Shown here: one piece after another, positions 1 to 6,715 of the stretch
Numbering within the stretch: position 1 is the first letter of the stretch
Layout: each line of letters starts with the position of its first letter
Source of the DNA: Planctomycetota bacterium
GTDB taxonomy: Bacteria; Planctomycetota; Planctomycetia; Pirellulales; Pirellulaceae
Length of the DNA stretch: 24,329 nt
Reading direction: 5' to 3'
Assembly (NCBI GenBank): GCA_026692885.1
Contig: JAPLNJ010000274.1
Coordinates: 1-24,329 of the forward strand
Position numbers and translations under genes: made by a program
Notes under the pieces: generated by a model
Seen by the model: only the letters and a program-made list of their open reading frames with translations
Told to the model about the DNA's origin: nothing
Databases searched by the model: none

Positions 1-432
1 GACGCAGACCCAATAGAAAGGGCAGAGCTGAGTTGTGTGTCACCCAAGGAATCGAAGCGTGGGGGGGCTAAACTGCCAGGAGCCAAGTTGGTAGTCGGAG
101 CGGCCTCGCCCTCGCCTTCGCCCTCACACGCCCTCGATCCCAGCAGGTTGATGTCGTTGATTACCAACAGCGCATCCAGGGGCGCAAGCTGATCGTCCCC
201 ATTCACGTCGACATAGGGTGGAGGGTTGGGGGGGGCAGCGGGTCGAGGCAAGCCCCCAGAATCGTACAAGTTAATGTAGTTAATAACCAGCAACGCATCC
301 TGGGGCGTGATCTTCAGGTCTCGAAGAACGTCAACCCGTGTGACCGGATTCTGCCAAAAACCGTGGCTCTGCACGGTGATGGTGAACGTCTGCGGCGCCG
401 AGGTGTCCACACCGCCGTTGGCCGTGCCCCCC
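1..432 (-). pseudogene. Out-of-frame type I dockerin end of the 1774 gene, running off the window
   Basis: After the G run at 433-427, the frame one base over reads TANGGVDT, then TFTITVQSHGFWQNPVTRVD, and stays open to base 1. It contains two dockerin type I half-repeats: DVLRDLKITPQDALLVINYI and DVNGDDQLAPLDALLVINDI, each with the calcium-loop plus helix pattern ending in LLVINxIN. A GEGEGE-type acidic linker follows. This is clearly the natural C-terminus of the upstream cadherin-like reading frame. Dockerins bind cohesins; in planctomycetes they are common on surface proteins without a cellulosome. The real stop codon lies outside the window. Confidence 0.8.
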
Positions 433-1774
433 CGTCCCGCAGGCGCACAGTGACGGTCGTCAAGCCGTTGGCGTTGGCTGCTGGCGTGTAGGTCAGCGTG
501 CCATTGGCCGAAATCGTCGGTTGCACGGAGAACAGTCCATTGTTGTCGTTGCTGACCAGAAAACTGAGTGCCTGGCTAGACTCGTCGGTTGGGCCGGCGG
601 AAATCGCCGTGGCCCAGTTAGCGAGCGTCTGGGCACCCGCACTTGCGTTTACCGTCTGATTCGCTCCCTTGGCAAAGGATGGCGCGTCGTTGACCGATGT
701 GACGTTGATCGTCATCGTTCTTGGCGTAGGGTCGATGTCCAGACCGCCATTGGCCGTCCCGCCATCATCCTGCACCTGGAACGTAAAGCTGGCATGGGGG
801 CTGCCGTTAGCATTCGCCGCCGGGGTGAACGCCAACTTGCCACTGTTGATGTCGGACACGCTGATAAACTGTCCCACCGTGACCGTCGCACCATTGTCGG
901 TCAGGCTGCCCGCTGCAGGCGTGGTTGTCACCTTCGCCGCTAGAAAATTGTTGGAAGGTGTGTCGTTCGGGTCGCTAAATCCAAAATCCGACGCAGCGAA
1001 CGGATAAGCGGTGTCCTCCAACATTGTGACGGTCTTAGCGGTGCCTATCGGCGCATGATTCGGAGTCACCGGCTGAACGGTGCCTTCGAGGACCAGCCCG
1101 TTTGGATTGGTTTCCGTATTGTTCTTGAGCCTTACGTCGGCGGTGGAGAGACCAATCTCGTAGGCGTAAAGACGAAACTCGATGGGCTTTGTGAGATTAG
1201 CAAAACGTTCGATCTTAGTGAAATCCTCGTTGATGCTTACGGCACCACCATTGTACTTGTTGATTAACTCGTCCACTGAATCCACAGTAAAATTATCCAG
1301 GCTGTTGGCGAGTGAATAGATGAACGTCGCCCCCCCGGAAAAGCTATAACGGAGGGATGTCAAAGTCATCGAATAACCAGACTTAGGCGTCCAGGTGCCG
1401 AAGCTGTAGTAGTAGTTCTTGTCCACCGGACCGGTTGGCCAACCCCGCGAGCTGATCGAATCACCGCCGGGCGCGGGGGTAAGCGGGGCATTGGGAAGAA
1501 CCCCCGGTCCTCGCGTCACGCATCCGCCCCTGTTGCCAGGTATGTTCGTCGCGGTGATGTTGGAATCCACGTACGCGGGTCCCGTAAATAGCTGATCGCC
1601 CGGTTGTCCGGTGAAATTGTAATTAACTAGCACCGACAACAGCATGCGAGACTCAAGTTGCTCGCAGCACAGGCAACGGCGGAGAAGCGGATCTCGAGCA
1701 GCGCTTGCCCCGTTGCCCGAGCGGCGGCGGACCACACGTGGGATCCACCGTGATGAAAGCAGTCCTTGGGGCAT
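314..1774 (-). CDS. Planctomycete exported cadherin-like repeat protein (frame breaks before its dockerin)
   Basis: The start at 1774 has a good ribosome binding site (AAGGAG, 8 bases before ATG). Residues 39-47 (QLESRMLLS) are the planctomycete export motif after an Arg-rich leader. Residues 48-233 form a beta-rich domain (YNFTGQPGDQLF, YYSFGTWTPKS, SLDNFT, EFRLYAY) shared with the gene at 23360. Residues 240-363 and about 365-447 are two cadherin/VCBS-like repeats (LEDTAYPF, VNDAPSF, LTYTPAANANG). From residue 448 the sequence turns into Arg/Pro-rich nonsense and stops at 314, because the reading frame slips at a run of seven G (433-427). The correct frame continues into a dockerin. A surface or extracellular protein is likely; the ligand is unknown. 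It lies 32 bases downstream of the TPR gene on the same strand, so co-transcription is plausible. The break may be a sequencing error. Confidence 0.8.
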   Translation of the reverse strand: MPQGLLSSRWIPRVVRRRSGNGASAARDPLLRRCLCCEQLESRMLLSVLVNYNFTGQPGDQLFTGPAYVDSNITATNIPGNRGGCVTRGPGVLPNAPLTPAPGGDSISSRGWPTGPVDKNYYYSFGTWTPKSGYSMTLTSLRYSFSGGATFIYSLANSLDNFTVDSVDELINKYNGGAVSINEDFTKIERFANLTKPIEFRLYAYEIGLSTADVRLKNNTETNPNGLVLEGTVQPVTPNHAPIGTAKTVTMLEDTAYPFAASDFGFSDPNDTPSNNFLAAKVTTTPAAGSLTDNGATVTVGQFISVSDINSGKLAFTPAANANGSPHASFTFQVQDDGGTANGGLDIDPTPRTMTINVTSVNDAPSFAKGANQTVNASAGAQTLANWATAISAGPTDESSQALSFLVSNDNNGLFSVQPTISANGTLTYTPAANANGLTTVTVRLRDGGARPTAVWTPRRRRRSPSPCRATVFGRIRSHGLTFFET

Positions 1775-1806
1775 CGTGATGCTCCTTACGCCAATATGAC
1801 CACTAC

Positions 1807-2112
1807 TTATCTTAACCTTAGCGATGGTTTGAGTTGGATCGCCTTGTCCTGATCAGCCTTCGCTTTGTCAACGTCACCTTCCTGGGAGTGCGCCTTACCT
1901 CGCAGCCAATACATGTCCGCATTTTGCGGGTTGAGTCGGATGGCTTCGGTGCAGTCCAAAACAGCGTTTTGTGGATTGCCTTTAGTCAGTAACGCCTGGG
2001 CGCGAAGGCCGCACGCAATATCATCGTTTGGATTGAGATGGATGGCTACGTACCTATCAACGGATTCATTATCGACAGACTGTTCTGCTTTGGCGGCGTG
2101 CTTCAACTTCAT
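1807..2112 (-). CDS. TPR C-terminus of the frameshifted NQS-domain gene
   Basis: The frame is open from about 2168 (SDFETRKQEGSDAGPEAAMK); the ATG at 2112 is internal and probably not a true start. Residues of the fragment show tetratricopeptide helices: VAIHLNPNDDIACGLRAQAL and then TEAIRLNPQNADMYWLRGKA with AIQLKPSL, the usual A-x-x-L-x-P-x-x-A spacing. TPRs mediate protein contacts. Joined to the upstream frame this is signal peptide, NQS domain, TPR, so it would act outside the cytoplasm. The stop lies 32 bases before the start of the dockerin protein gene. Whether the gene is dead or only misread at one base is open. Confidence 0.65.
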   Translation of the reverse strand: MKLKHAAKAEQSVDNESVDRYVAIHLNPNDDIACGLRAQALLTKGNPQNAVLDCTEAIRLNPQNADMYWLRGKAHSQEGDVDKAKADQDKAIQLKPSLRLR

Positions 2113-2131
2113 TGCCGCTTCGGGGCCAGCG

Positions 2132-2479
2132 TCAGATCCTTCCTGCTTGCGAGTTTCGAAGTCCGAGACCGTTACCGACTTCCTGAAATTGGGGCTTGCC
2201 GTTGGGGGTTGTGCCGTATCGAAACCACTTTCCGGTGGCGAGCCGATAGCTGGCCCAGTCTTTGCCGGTACGAAAACGTATCACCAGCTCGACTGATGTG
2301 CGAAACCTGTGCTGTTTGCCTTGGGCAAGGGCAAGGGACTGGCCCCAATTATCGAAGGTGGCATGGCGGATTTGATACCTGAACGGATGCTCGCTTTGAT
2401 TGTCGAGGAGAATCTCCTCGGCCCGCGCGGCGGTCGTAAGGATGAGCACAACCATGGGCCAATAGAACACGGGTGCCAT
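2132..2479 (-). CDS. Secreted NQS-domain protein, N-terminal frame
   Basis: Residues 1-20 are a signal peptide (hydrophobic WPMVVLILTT, AARA cleavage site). Residues 21-100 are the recurring domain of this window: EILLDNQSEHPFRYQIRH, then QGKQHRFRT, LVIRFRTG, TGKWFRYGT, PQFQEVG. I know no name for this domain. GAGGAGAGG before the ATG serves as ribosome binding site. After PQFQEVGN the frame is lost: an extra base at about 2169-2170 turns the expected VGNVSDFETRKQE into VGNGLGLRNSQ, ending at 2132. Removing it joins this frame to the TPR reading frame ending at 1807, giving a protein of about 220 residues. The intact paralogue at 5759 has VGTVADFANHKQQE at this place, which supports the reading. 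Confidence 0.72.
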   Translation of the reverse strand: MAPVFYWPMVVLILTTAARAEEILLDNQSEHPFRYQIRHATFDNWGQSLALAQGKQHRFRTSVELVIRFRTGKDWASYRLATGKWFRYGTTPNGKPQFQEVGNGLGLRNSQAGRI

Positions 2480-3114
2480 GTCTTACGCCCTCTCCTCAGG
2501 TAACAAGTCTATCGAACCGGCCAGAGAACCACTCGGAGCACTGCGCAGTTTCCCACAGAACAACGCGGTCTGTCGATAGACTAAACGGGTTATTTTGTCT
2601 GTTTCCGCGGATCTCGGATCCGGCGTGCTATCGAACGTCAGATACCAGAATCACTCGCCGGTAACCGCCCCGTGGCGTTTAGCGTAACCCTGGCGAGCGA
2701 GCCAGCAACCCACCCGGGCTGTCCCAAACCTGCCTCCGGGCCCTCCCGCTACTGCCTCCCGCCACCCGTCCGACTATCGGCCTCACCGCCCTCGTTCGCT
2801 GTAACGGCGTGTGGGGGTCAGAGGCGGTGGAACCGTGCGACATGGAACACTTTCGGCACGCCAGTCCGACAGACGCATGGGGTGCGACCCGGCGACCAGT
2901 CGATCGTAGCCGGAAGATTCAGGTCCAGGGATGCTCCGAACCAGGCGATCACCCCATCGAGCAGGTCGTCCGGGCGAAAACTCTTTCCGGGGCCCTAAAT
3001 TGGCCGTTTTATTGCCATATCGCGCTACGCGCGCTCAGCGCGCGCCTGTCGAGTTTTTGCTGGAGGCGGGCCTCTGGGGCGTCTTTTGCCTTTGGGCGCG
3101 TTACCGGCTCGCAG
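2480..3114. other. Region without a recognisable gene
   Basis: No reading frame here has the codon bias or motifs of a gene. On the minus strand, about 91 bases before the NQS start at 2479, there is a CTATCGACAG stretch (2570-2580) that resembles the conserved TATTGACAGCTC block upstream of two other NQS genes. Near the other end, 3028-3044 is a short GC-only hairpin (CGCGCGC arms, 3-base loop) about 70 bases past the stop of the gene at 3115; it lacks a clear T tract, so it is only terminator-like. The rest shows nothing. Confidence 0.55.
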
Positions 3115-3888
3115 TCAAACGGCCACGGTTACGGTGCAACCCGGTTTGAGTTCATGGATCATTTGCCTGAGCTTATCCGCGTTCTCCGGCCTCAAGGGCG
3201 GAAGAACATGGACCTCCAGGCCGTCCTGCAACCGTGGTTTTCCTCCCCAGGGCGGGGTCACGGTGACAAAATGGCGGTTCGCGATCTGGGCGGCGATCAG
3301 CTCCAACCGTGCCGAAGAGGCGCCCGTGATGAGGGCTAGACCATGCAAAGTGACATGGTCCACTGCGCGAAGCAAGAGCTTGGACCGTTGCTCGTCGCCG
3401 GCCTGGTCGTCGATGTGCCATAAGTCGGGGAAGACGATGTCAATCTGCTTGGCCACGACTGTTGGCTCAGCCTGCTGGCGCTGGCCCCGTGGAACCAGGG
3501 CTTCCAGCCGGCCGATGATCGCGTTGAACTGGGCAACCAGGTGGTCGCGTTCAACTTGGACTTGTCGCAAGGCGTGCTTCAGTGCCGCAAGCTCACTCTC
3601 GAACTGTTGGACCTGGTCGTTGGCAGTGCGAACCTCACGCAAGTGGGCTGCCAGTGTGTCTTGCTTCTGGTCGAGCCCCAGGACGGCCCGAAACGCCCCG
3701 CTCCATAGCCGTAGCAAGCAGCGCAACAATCCGCCGGGTTTTGCGAATAATCTGGCGAGGGCCGGGGACAGGCCGACAAAATCTTGGGGGCAAGGTGTCG
3801 TCCCGTCTAAGTGGCGCAGGTTCCGGCACAGTTCGCGTCGTCGGGTGCCGCGGCTCGCCGGGCGGGAGGAAACGTCGGATCTTGCCAC
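3115..3888 (-). CDS. Unrecognised coiled-coil protein
   Basis: I do not recognise this family. The open frame reaches back to an ATG at 4233, but that stretch overlaps the membrane-protein gene and looks non-coding. A GTG at 3888 with AAGGGG eight bases before it is a better start, giving about 257 residues. Visible parts: a Cys/Arg-rich N-terminus, a hydrophobic-basic segment (GLLRCLLRLWSGAFRAVLGL) around residues 50-70, a coiled coil over roughly residues 72-125 (ESELAALKHALRQVQVERD), and a C-terminal alpha/beta domain with IDIVFPDLWHIDD, HGLALITGASSARLELIAA and LEVHVLPPLRPENADKL. There is no signal peptide. Codon use is GC3-rich and gene-like from about 3800 downwards. The neighbourhood holds mobile-element remnants, so a passenger or partly decayed gene is possible. 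Confidence 0.45.
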   Translation of the reverse strand: MARSDVSSRPASRGTRRRELCRNLRHLDGTTPCPQDFVGLSPALARLFAKPGGLLRCLLRLWSGAFRAVLGLDQKQDTLAAHLREVRTANDQVQQFESELAALKHALRQVQVERDHLVAQFNAIIGRLEALVPRGQRQQAEPTVVAKQIDIVFPDLWHIDDQAGDEQRSKLLLRAVDHVTLHGLALITGASSARLELIAAQIANRHFVTVTPPWGGKPRLQDGLEVHVLPPLRPENADKLRQMIHELKPGCTVTVAV

Positions 3889-3977
3889 CGTTGCGACCCC
3901 TTCGGGATAGGGACTGTCGTCGACGAGGCAAAACGGGGTGCCCTCTCCGCGGCAACGCTGGGCTATGAGGCGGGGTA

Positions 3978-3999
3978 GTGTCCTAATTCTCAGGGACAC
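3978..3999. repeat. Small hairpin, possible mobile-element end
   Basis: GTGTCC (3978-3983) and GGACAC (3994-3999) form a 6-bp inverted repeat with a 10-base loop, in a non-coding gap between two minus-strand genes. Ends of this style occur on insertion sequences, but no matching partner end with a target duplication was found; the GGGACAC near 5673 is too short a match to count. Confidence 0.3.
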
Positions 4000-4066
4000 G
4001 GTTGGTAAATTGGTGGACGAGGATGGATTGCGCCAAACGCTGACTGCTAAAATGTGGCGGAACCCA

Positions 4067-4567
4067 TCACCGCCCACGCGGCGATGACTGTCCACTAGGC
4101 GCCGACCCGGTCTCCGGTTCCATCGACTGCGATTGTTGAGCTGGTTGCTGCACGACAAATGTCGCGGAGTCATACTTTGGTGTTTGCGACGAATGCATCG
4201 CAAGTAAGTTGAGCGATCCAAGCAGCGTGGCAAACGCGAGCCACACCTTCACGCCGACATCCTGTCCGTATTTGAACTTATTGAGTGCGTCGGTTTCTAT
4301 CGTACAACCGTCGTGTCGCCACAATAACCAATACTCGGCCCACAGCCACACAGGTGGCAAGACGGTCCAAAGAACGAATGGCCATCGCAGGTGGGTCGAT
4401 GGCCAACCTTCCTCTTCCACCAGATACAGCAAAACGGTTGTGGCAATGGCCGACAACGCGCCAATTGTGCCTACGCAAATCACTAGCCGATTCTTCCACG
4501 GGAGTTTGTAGCCGGGGGATAGAATCTTGAGCCGCGACGTATTGCTGTCTGATTCGTTTTGTGCCAT
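4067..4567 (-). CDS. Small membrane protein, three predicted helices
   Basis: The ATG at 4567 has AAGGA ten bases upstream. The protein has 166 residues. Hydrophobic segments lie at about residues 28-50 (LVICVGTIGALSAIATTVLL), 62-85 (WPFVLWTVLPPVWLWAEYWL) and 108-126 (VWLAFATLLGSLNLLAMH). The first 27 residues are polar and the last 40 are Gln/Ser/Pro-rich and probably disordered. There is no signal peptide and no catalytic motif. I do not recognise the family. It stands alone on the minus strand with the IS remnant region upstream, so its context gives no functional hint. Confidence 0.65.
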   Translation of the reverse strand: MAQNESDSNTSRLKILSPGYKLPWKNRLVICVGTIGALSAIATTVLLYLVEEEGWPSTHLRWPFVLWTVLPPVWLWAEYWLLWRHDGCTIETDALNKFKYGQDVGVKVWLAFATLLGSLNLLAMHSSQTPKYDSATFVVQQPAQQSQSMEPETGSAPSGQSSPRGR

Positions 4568-4640
4568 TTCTACATTCCTTCTCGCTTGTGTTTTGCGATT
4601 CCGAGGGCCGTAGTTTTCGCCAGACGTTCCACGAATTGGT

Positions 4641-4712
4641 TTCTATCCCACCTGCTCCCGGCAAAAAACGCCGCTGTGGCGTAGAACCGTGCCGGGAGCA
4701 GGTGGGATAGAA
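4641..4712. repeat. Perfect 23-bp inverted repeat with nested hairpin
   Basis: Bases 4641-4663 and 4690-4712 are exact reverse complements (23 of 23, beginning TTCTATCCCACCTGC). The pairing continues outward with a wobble and two more G-C pairs. The 26-base loop contains its own small stem (ACGCC at 4668-4672 with GGCGT at 4678-4682). It lies about 75 bases upstream of the membrane-protein start at 4567 and about 200 bases past the IS91 remnant. It could be a mobile-element end structure, a REP/MITE-like unit, or a regulatory hairpin in the leader of the membrane-protein mRNA. A short direct repeat (ACCGCGGAGCAC, near 4727 and 4790) lies just beyond it. Confidence 0.7.
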
Positions 4713-4917
4713 GCCCATTGAACGGAACCGCGGAGCACGAACCGCTAAGGGCTTTGCTCGGGCTGGGGGCGTACCGGGGTGCATTTTACCGCGGAGCACC
4801 ACCGTCGAACAGTAGGCAGCGGCCTCGATGCGCCCGACAGGCGGGGTGGCGGTGCTGCCGGTGACGACGGTTATGACGAGCCCCACGGCGTGGATCGCGT
4901 CCTGGGCGCAGACCGGT

Positions 4918-5480
4918 CATAGGCTGACGGGGAAGATGAGCGGTTGCGCAACTGGGCACCCCGGGGGACGGTCGATCATGAGGAGTCCTGACCGGCGGGG
5001 GCGGAGACCACCGACGAGACCAGGACTGCGGGACGGGGCAAGGGCGGGGCGAACGGCGAGGCGGACAAGATCTCGCCCCGGGAGGGACGTGCGCGTCCAC
5101 CCCCGCAGCAGCAGCCACAGCCGACCCAGCCCGCAGACAGGACAGGCCGGCGCGGCGACATCCGCCGGGATCGCGGCCGGTCGGGCGGGCCGCGACGGCA
5201 GGGTTCTCCCTCGCCGCCCTGACTCGACAGCAGCTGCCGACAGCGCGCCAGCTAAACGCGGCGCTGGGTGTTGGCCAACACCTCATAGTACCGTACGCGG
5301 ACGAAGGCGGGCGGCAAGACGTGTACCATCCACCGCCGCACGAATTCCACCCCCGACAGCCGCAAGATCTGGCGTTTGCCGCCTTTCCGGTAGCTCTTGC
5401 CCCAAAACCTCACTTCCCCGTTCTCGTGCGACAACAACCGGCGGTCCGTCGCCGGTTGACCACTTAGGCCGCGGATGTCG
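4918..5480 (-). pseudogene. IS91-family transposase remnant (C-terminal part)
   Basis: The minus strand reads ATDRRLLSHENGEVRFWGKS, then YRKGGKRQILRLSGVEFVRR and WMVHVLPPAFVRVRYYEVLA. This is the conserved C-terminal region of IS91-type Y2 transposases (Y2_Tnp), which ends in a pattern like FIRRFLLHVLP.GF.RIR.YG.LAN. A stop codon follows at 5252. The sequence carries on as LARCRQLLSS, then after a frame change as ACPVCGLGRLWLLL, the Cys-x2-Cys tail typical of the family, until TGA at 4918. The N-terminal half with the HUH and tyrosine motifs is missing. With truncation, an internal stop and a frameshift the copy is dead. Confidence 0.72.
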
Positions 5481-5572
5481 ACTTCCACAATCCGACTGTC
5501 GGGCGTCAAGAAGACTGCGTCATAGCTGCGGAAGGCATCCGCCTGCAAATGGCCTTGAACCACGAGCCCTGA
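5461..5572 (-). pseudogene. IS66-family transposase fragment joined to the IS91 remnant
   Basis: On the minus strand VVQGHLQADAFRSYDAVF and LTPDSRIVEV match the IS66 (TnpC, DDE) core segment that normally reads GYLQ.DAY.GYDALF....IIEVGCWAHARR. The family would continue with the CWAHARR block, but here it changes directly into IS91-type sequence (SGQPATDRRLL) without losing frame. The open frame covering both is 5252-5587 and starts with GTG at 5587; its first residues (VRDNR) are not IS66-like and belong to the upstream block conserved between two NQS genes. This is a chimera of two dead transposases. Confidence 0.6.
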
Positions 5573-5758
5573 CCGATTGTCTCGCACCTGGTGTTCGACA
5601 TCGGGCGAAACGTCGGATCGAGCGAAACCTCAAGAATCTATTGTTCGGGCTATTGACAGCTCAAGTTGAGTGGCGGGACACTTATGGTGATGGACTAACG
5701 TTCGGGGTGACTCTGTTGTAGGTGCGCGAGACCTGCTACCTTAGGGAGGGCTTCGGGT
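5573..5758 (+). promoter_or_regulatory. Conserved upstream region of NQS-domain gene (possible promoter)
   Basis: This stretch is homologous to the region upstream of the truncated NQS gene at 19083 (reverse strand, 19084-19269). Shared blocks are a 33-base segment at 5572-5604 (TCGCACCTGGTGTTCGACAT), TATTGACAGCTC at 5651-5662, and AGGGAGGGC before the ATG. TTGACA lies exactly 100 bases before the ATG in both copies. TTGACA looks like a sigma-70 -35 box, but no convincing TATAAT-like element lies 16-18 bases after it, so another factor or another kind of site is possible. Confidence 0.5.
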
Positions 5759-6715
5759 ATGGGACGCGCGTCCTGGTGGTTCATCGTCGCGGTCGGCCTG
5801 ACGAGCGTCACGCGGGCGGAGGACGTCATTCTGCTCGACAATCAGAGCGAGCAGCCTTTCACCTACCAAATCCGCCGCGCCGGCTCCGACGATTGGAGCG
5901 AACCGCTCGCCATTGCCCACGGTAAACAGCACCGCTTTCGGACGACAGCCCCGCTCGTGATTCGTTTTCGTAGCGGCGAAGGCTCGACCGAGTATCAGCT
6001 CGGCCCCGGAAAATGGTTCCGGTACGAGACCGCGGCCAAGGGGAATGCCCGATTTCAGGACGTTGGTACCGTCGCGGATTTTGCGAACCACAAGCAGCAA
6101 GAATCTGAGCGTGCAGCGGATGGGGCCGGCGGCAAGCGGGGAAACGCCGCAGTCTACACCCTGAAAATCGACCCGCCGGCCGCGAAGGTTGCGGTCAAGG
6201 GAGGGACAGCCACGATCGATGGGGTTGGGGCCACACGCACGCTCACCGTGCCCAATCCCGATGGACAGGCCAAAGTGACCGTGCTCGCGACTCTTGACGG
6301 CTACCAACCGCTGGAGCAACAGGTCCTTCCACAGCCACGGGAGTCCCGTGAACTGGCTATCCAACTCAAACCACTGCCCGCGCGTTCCAGCGCCGCTCCG
6401 AAATCGCCGGTTGGGCAATCCCGCAAGCCCGCAGTGACGCCCGCCACCGAGCCTTCGCGCGCCGGCCTGACGCCAATGCAACCCGATCCCCAAACAAGAG
6501 CACAGGAAGCGGCGCAGCTTACAATGCCTAGTGCGATGGACCGCAGAACTTGCAGCGAGTTGATCCGGGAAAGATGTATTTCTACCAGAGCGACTATTCT
6601 AACTTCACGAAGCGCAAGGATCGTCTCGCGGATTTGGATTTGGCTCAGGGGGGAGACATCAGCTTTGCCTACACGGTTTACAACACGTTCCTTGATCGCG
6701 CTGACGAACGGGTGA
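5759..6715 (+). CDS. Secreted NQS-domain protein with PEGA-like module
   Basis: ATG at 5759 follows AGGGAGGGC. Residues 1-20 are a signal peptide (WWFIVAVGLTSVTRA). Residues 21-103 are the NQS domain: VILLDNQSEQPFTYQIRR, GKQHRFRTTAPLVIRFR, GPGKWFRYE, ARFQDVG. Residues 132-207 resemble a PEGA domain (YTLKIDPPAAKVAVKGGTAT, LDGYQPLEQQVL, RELAIQLKPL), a small surface beta domain. Residues 208-260 are a Pro/Ala linker. The last 58 residues (CSELIRERCISTRATILTSR on) are nonsense: the DNA there is the start of the protease region in another frame. The true C-terminus was therefore lost. The protease frame differs by one base step, so a frameshift near 6525-6550 would fuse signal peptide, NQS and PEGA to the protease. 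Confidence 0.75.
   Translation: MGRASWWFIVAVGLTSVTRAEDVILLDNQSEQPFTYQIRRAGSDDWSEPLAIAHGKQHRFRTTAPLVIRFRSGEGSTEYQLGPGKWFRYETAAKGNARFQDVGTVADFANHKQQESERAADGAGGKRGNAAVYTLKIDPPAAKVAVKGGTATIDGVGATRTLTVPNPDGQAKVTVLATLDGYQPLEQQVLPQPRESRELAIQLKPLPARSSAAPKSPVGQSRKPAVTPATEPSRAGLTPMQPDPQTRAQEAAQLTMPSAMDRRTCSELIRERCISTRATILTSRSARIVSRIWIWLRGETSALPTRFTTRSLIALTNG
6342..6375 (+). repeat. 34-bp direct repeat, copy 1
   Basis: Identical over 34 bases to 8390-8423 (begins AGTCCCGTGAACTGG, encodes SRELAIQLKP in both). The bases on each side differ between copies. The two copies bracket the protease sequence and look like the footprint of recombination between two related NQS/PEGA genes. Confidence 0.85.

Noticed and set aside
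3889..4233. N-terminal extension of the coiled-coil gene to the ATG at 4233
   Set aside because: It overlaps 167 bases of the membrane-protein gene, has no ribosome site and reads as Arg/Ser/His-rich sequence typical of non-coding frames.
4278..4886. Minus-strand frame of 202 codons over the hairpin region
   Set aside because: It runs through the 23-bp inverted repeat and the start of the membrane gene in another frame, has no domain and no ribosome site.
3978..5680. A complete IS between the GTGTCC hairpin and the GGGACAC near 5673
   Set aside because: The shared end is only about seven bases, no target duplication is seen, and ordinary-looking genes lie between.
5653..5680. Standard sigma-70 promoter at TTGACA upstream of the NQS gene
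   Set aside because: No TATAAT-like hexamer lies 16-18 bases downstream in either copy (GGACAC, GGAAAA); kept only as a conserved block.
5741..6493. Minus-strand frame of 250 codons opposite the NQS/PEGA gene
   Set aside because: It mirrors the plus-strand gene, which has a signal peptide and a paralogue; nothing in the antisense protein is recognisable.
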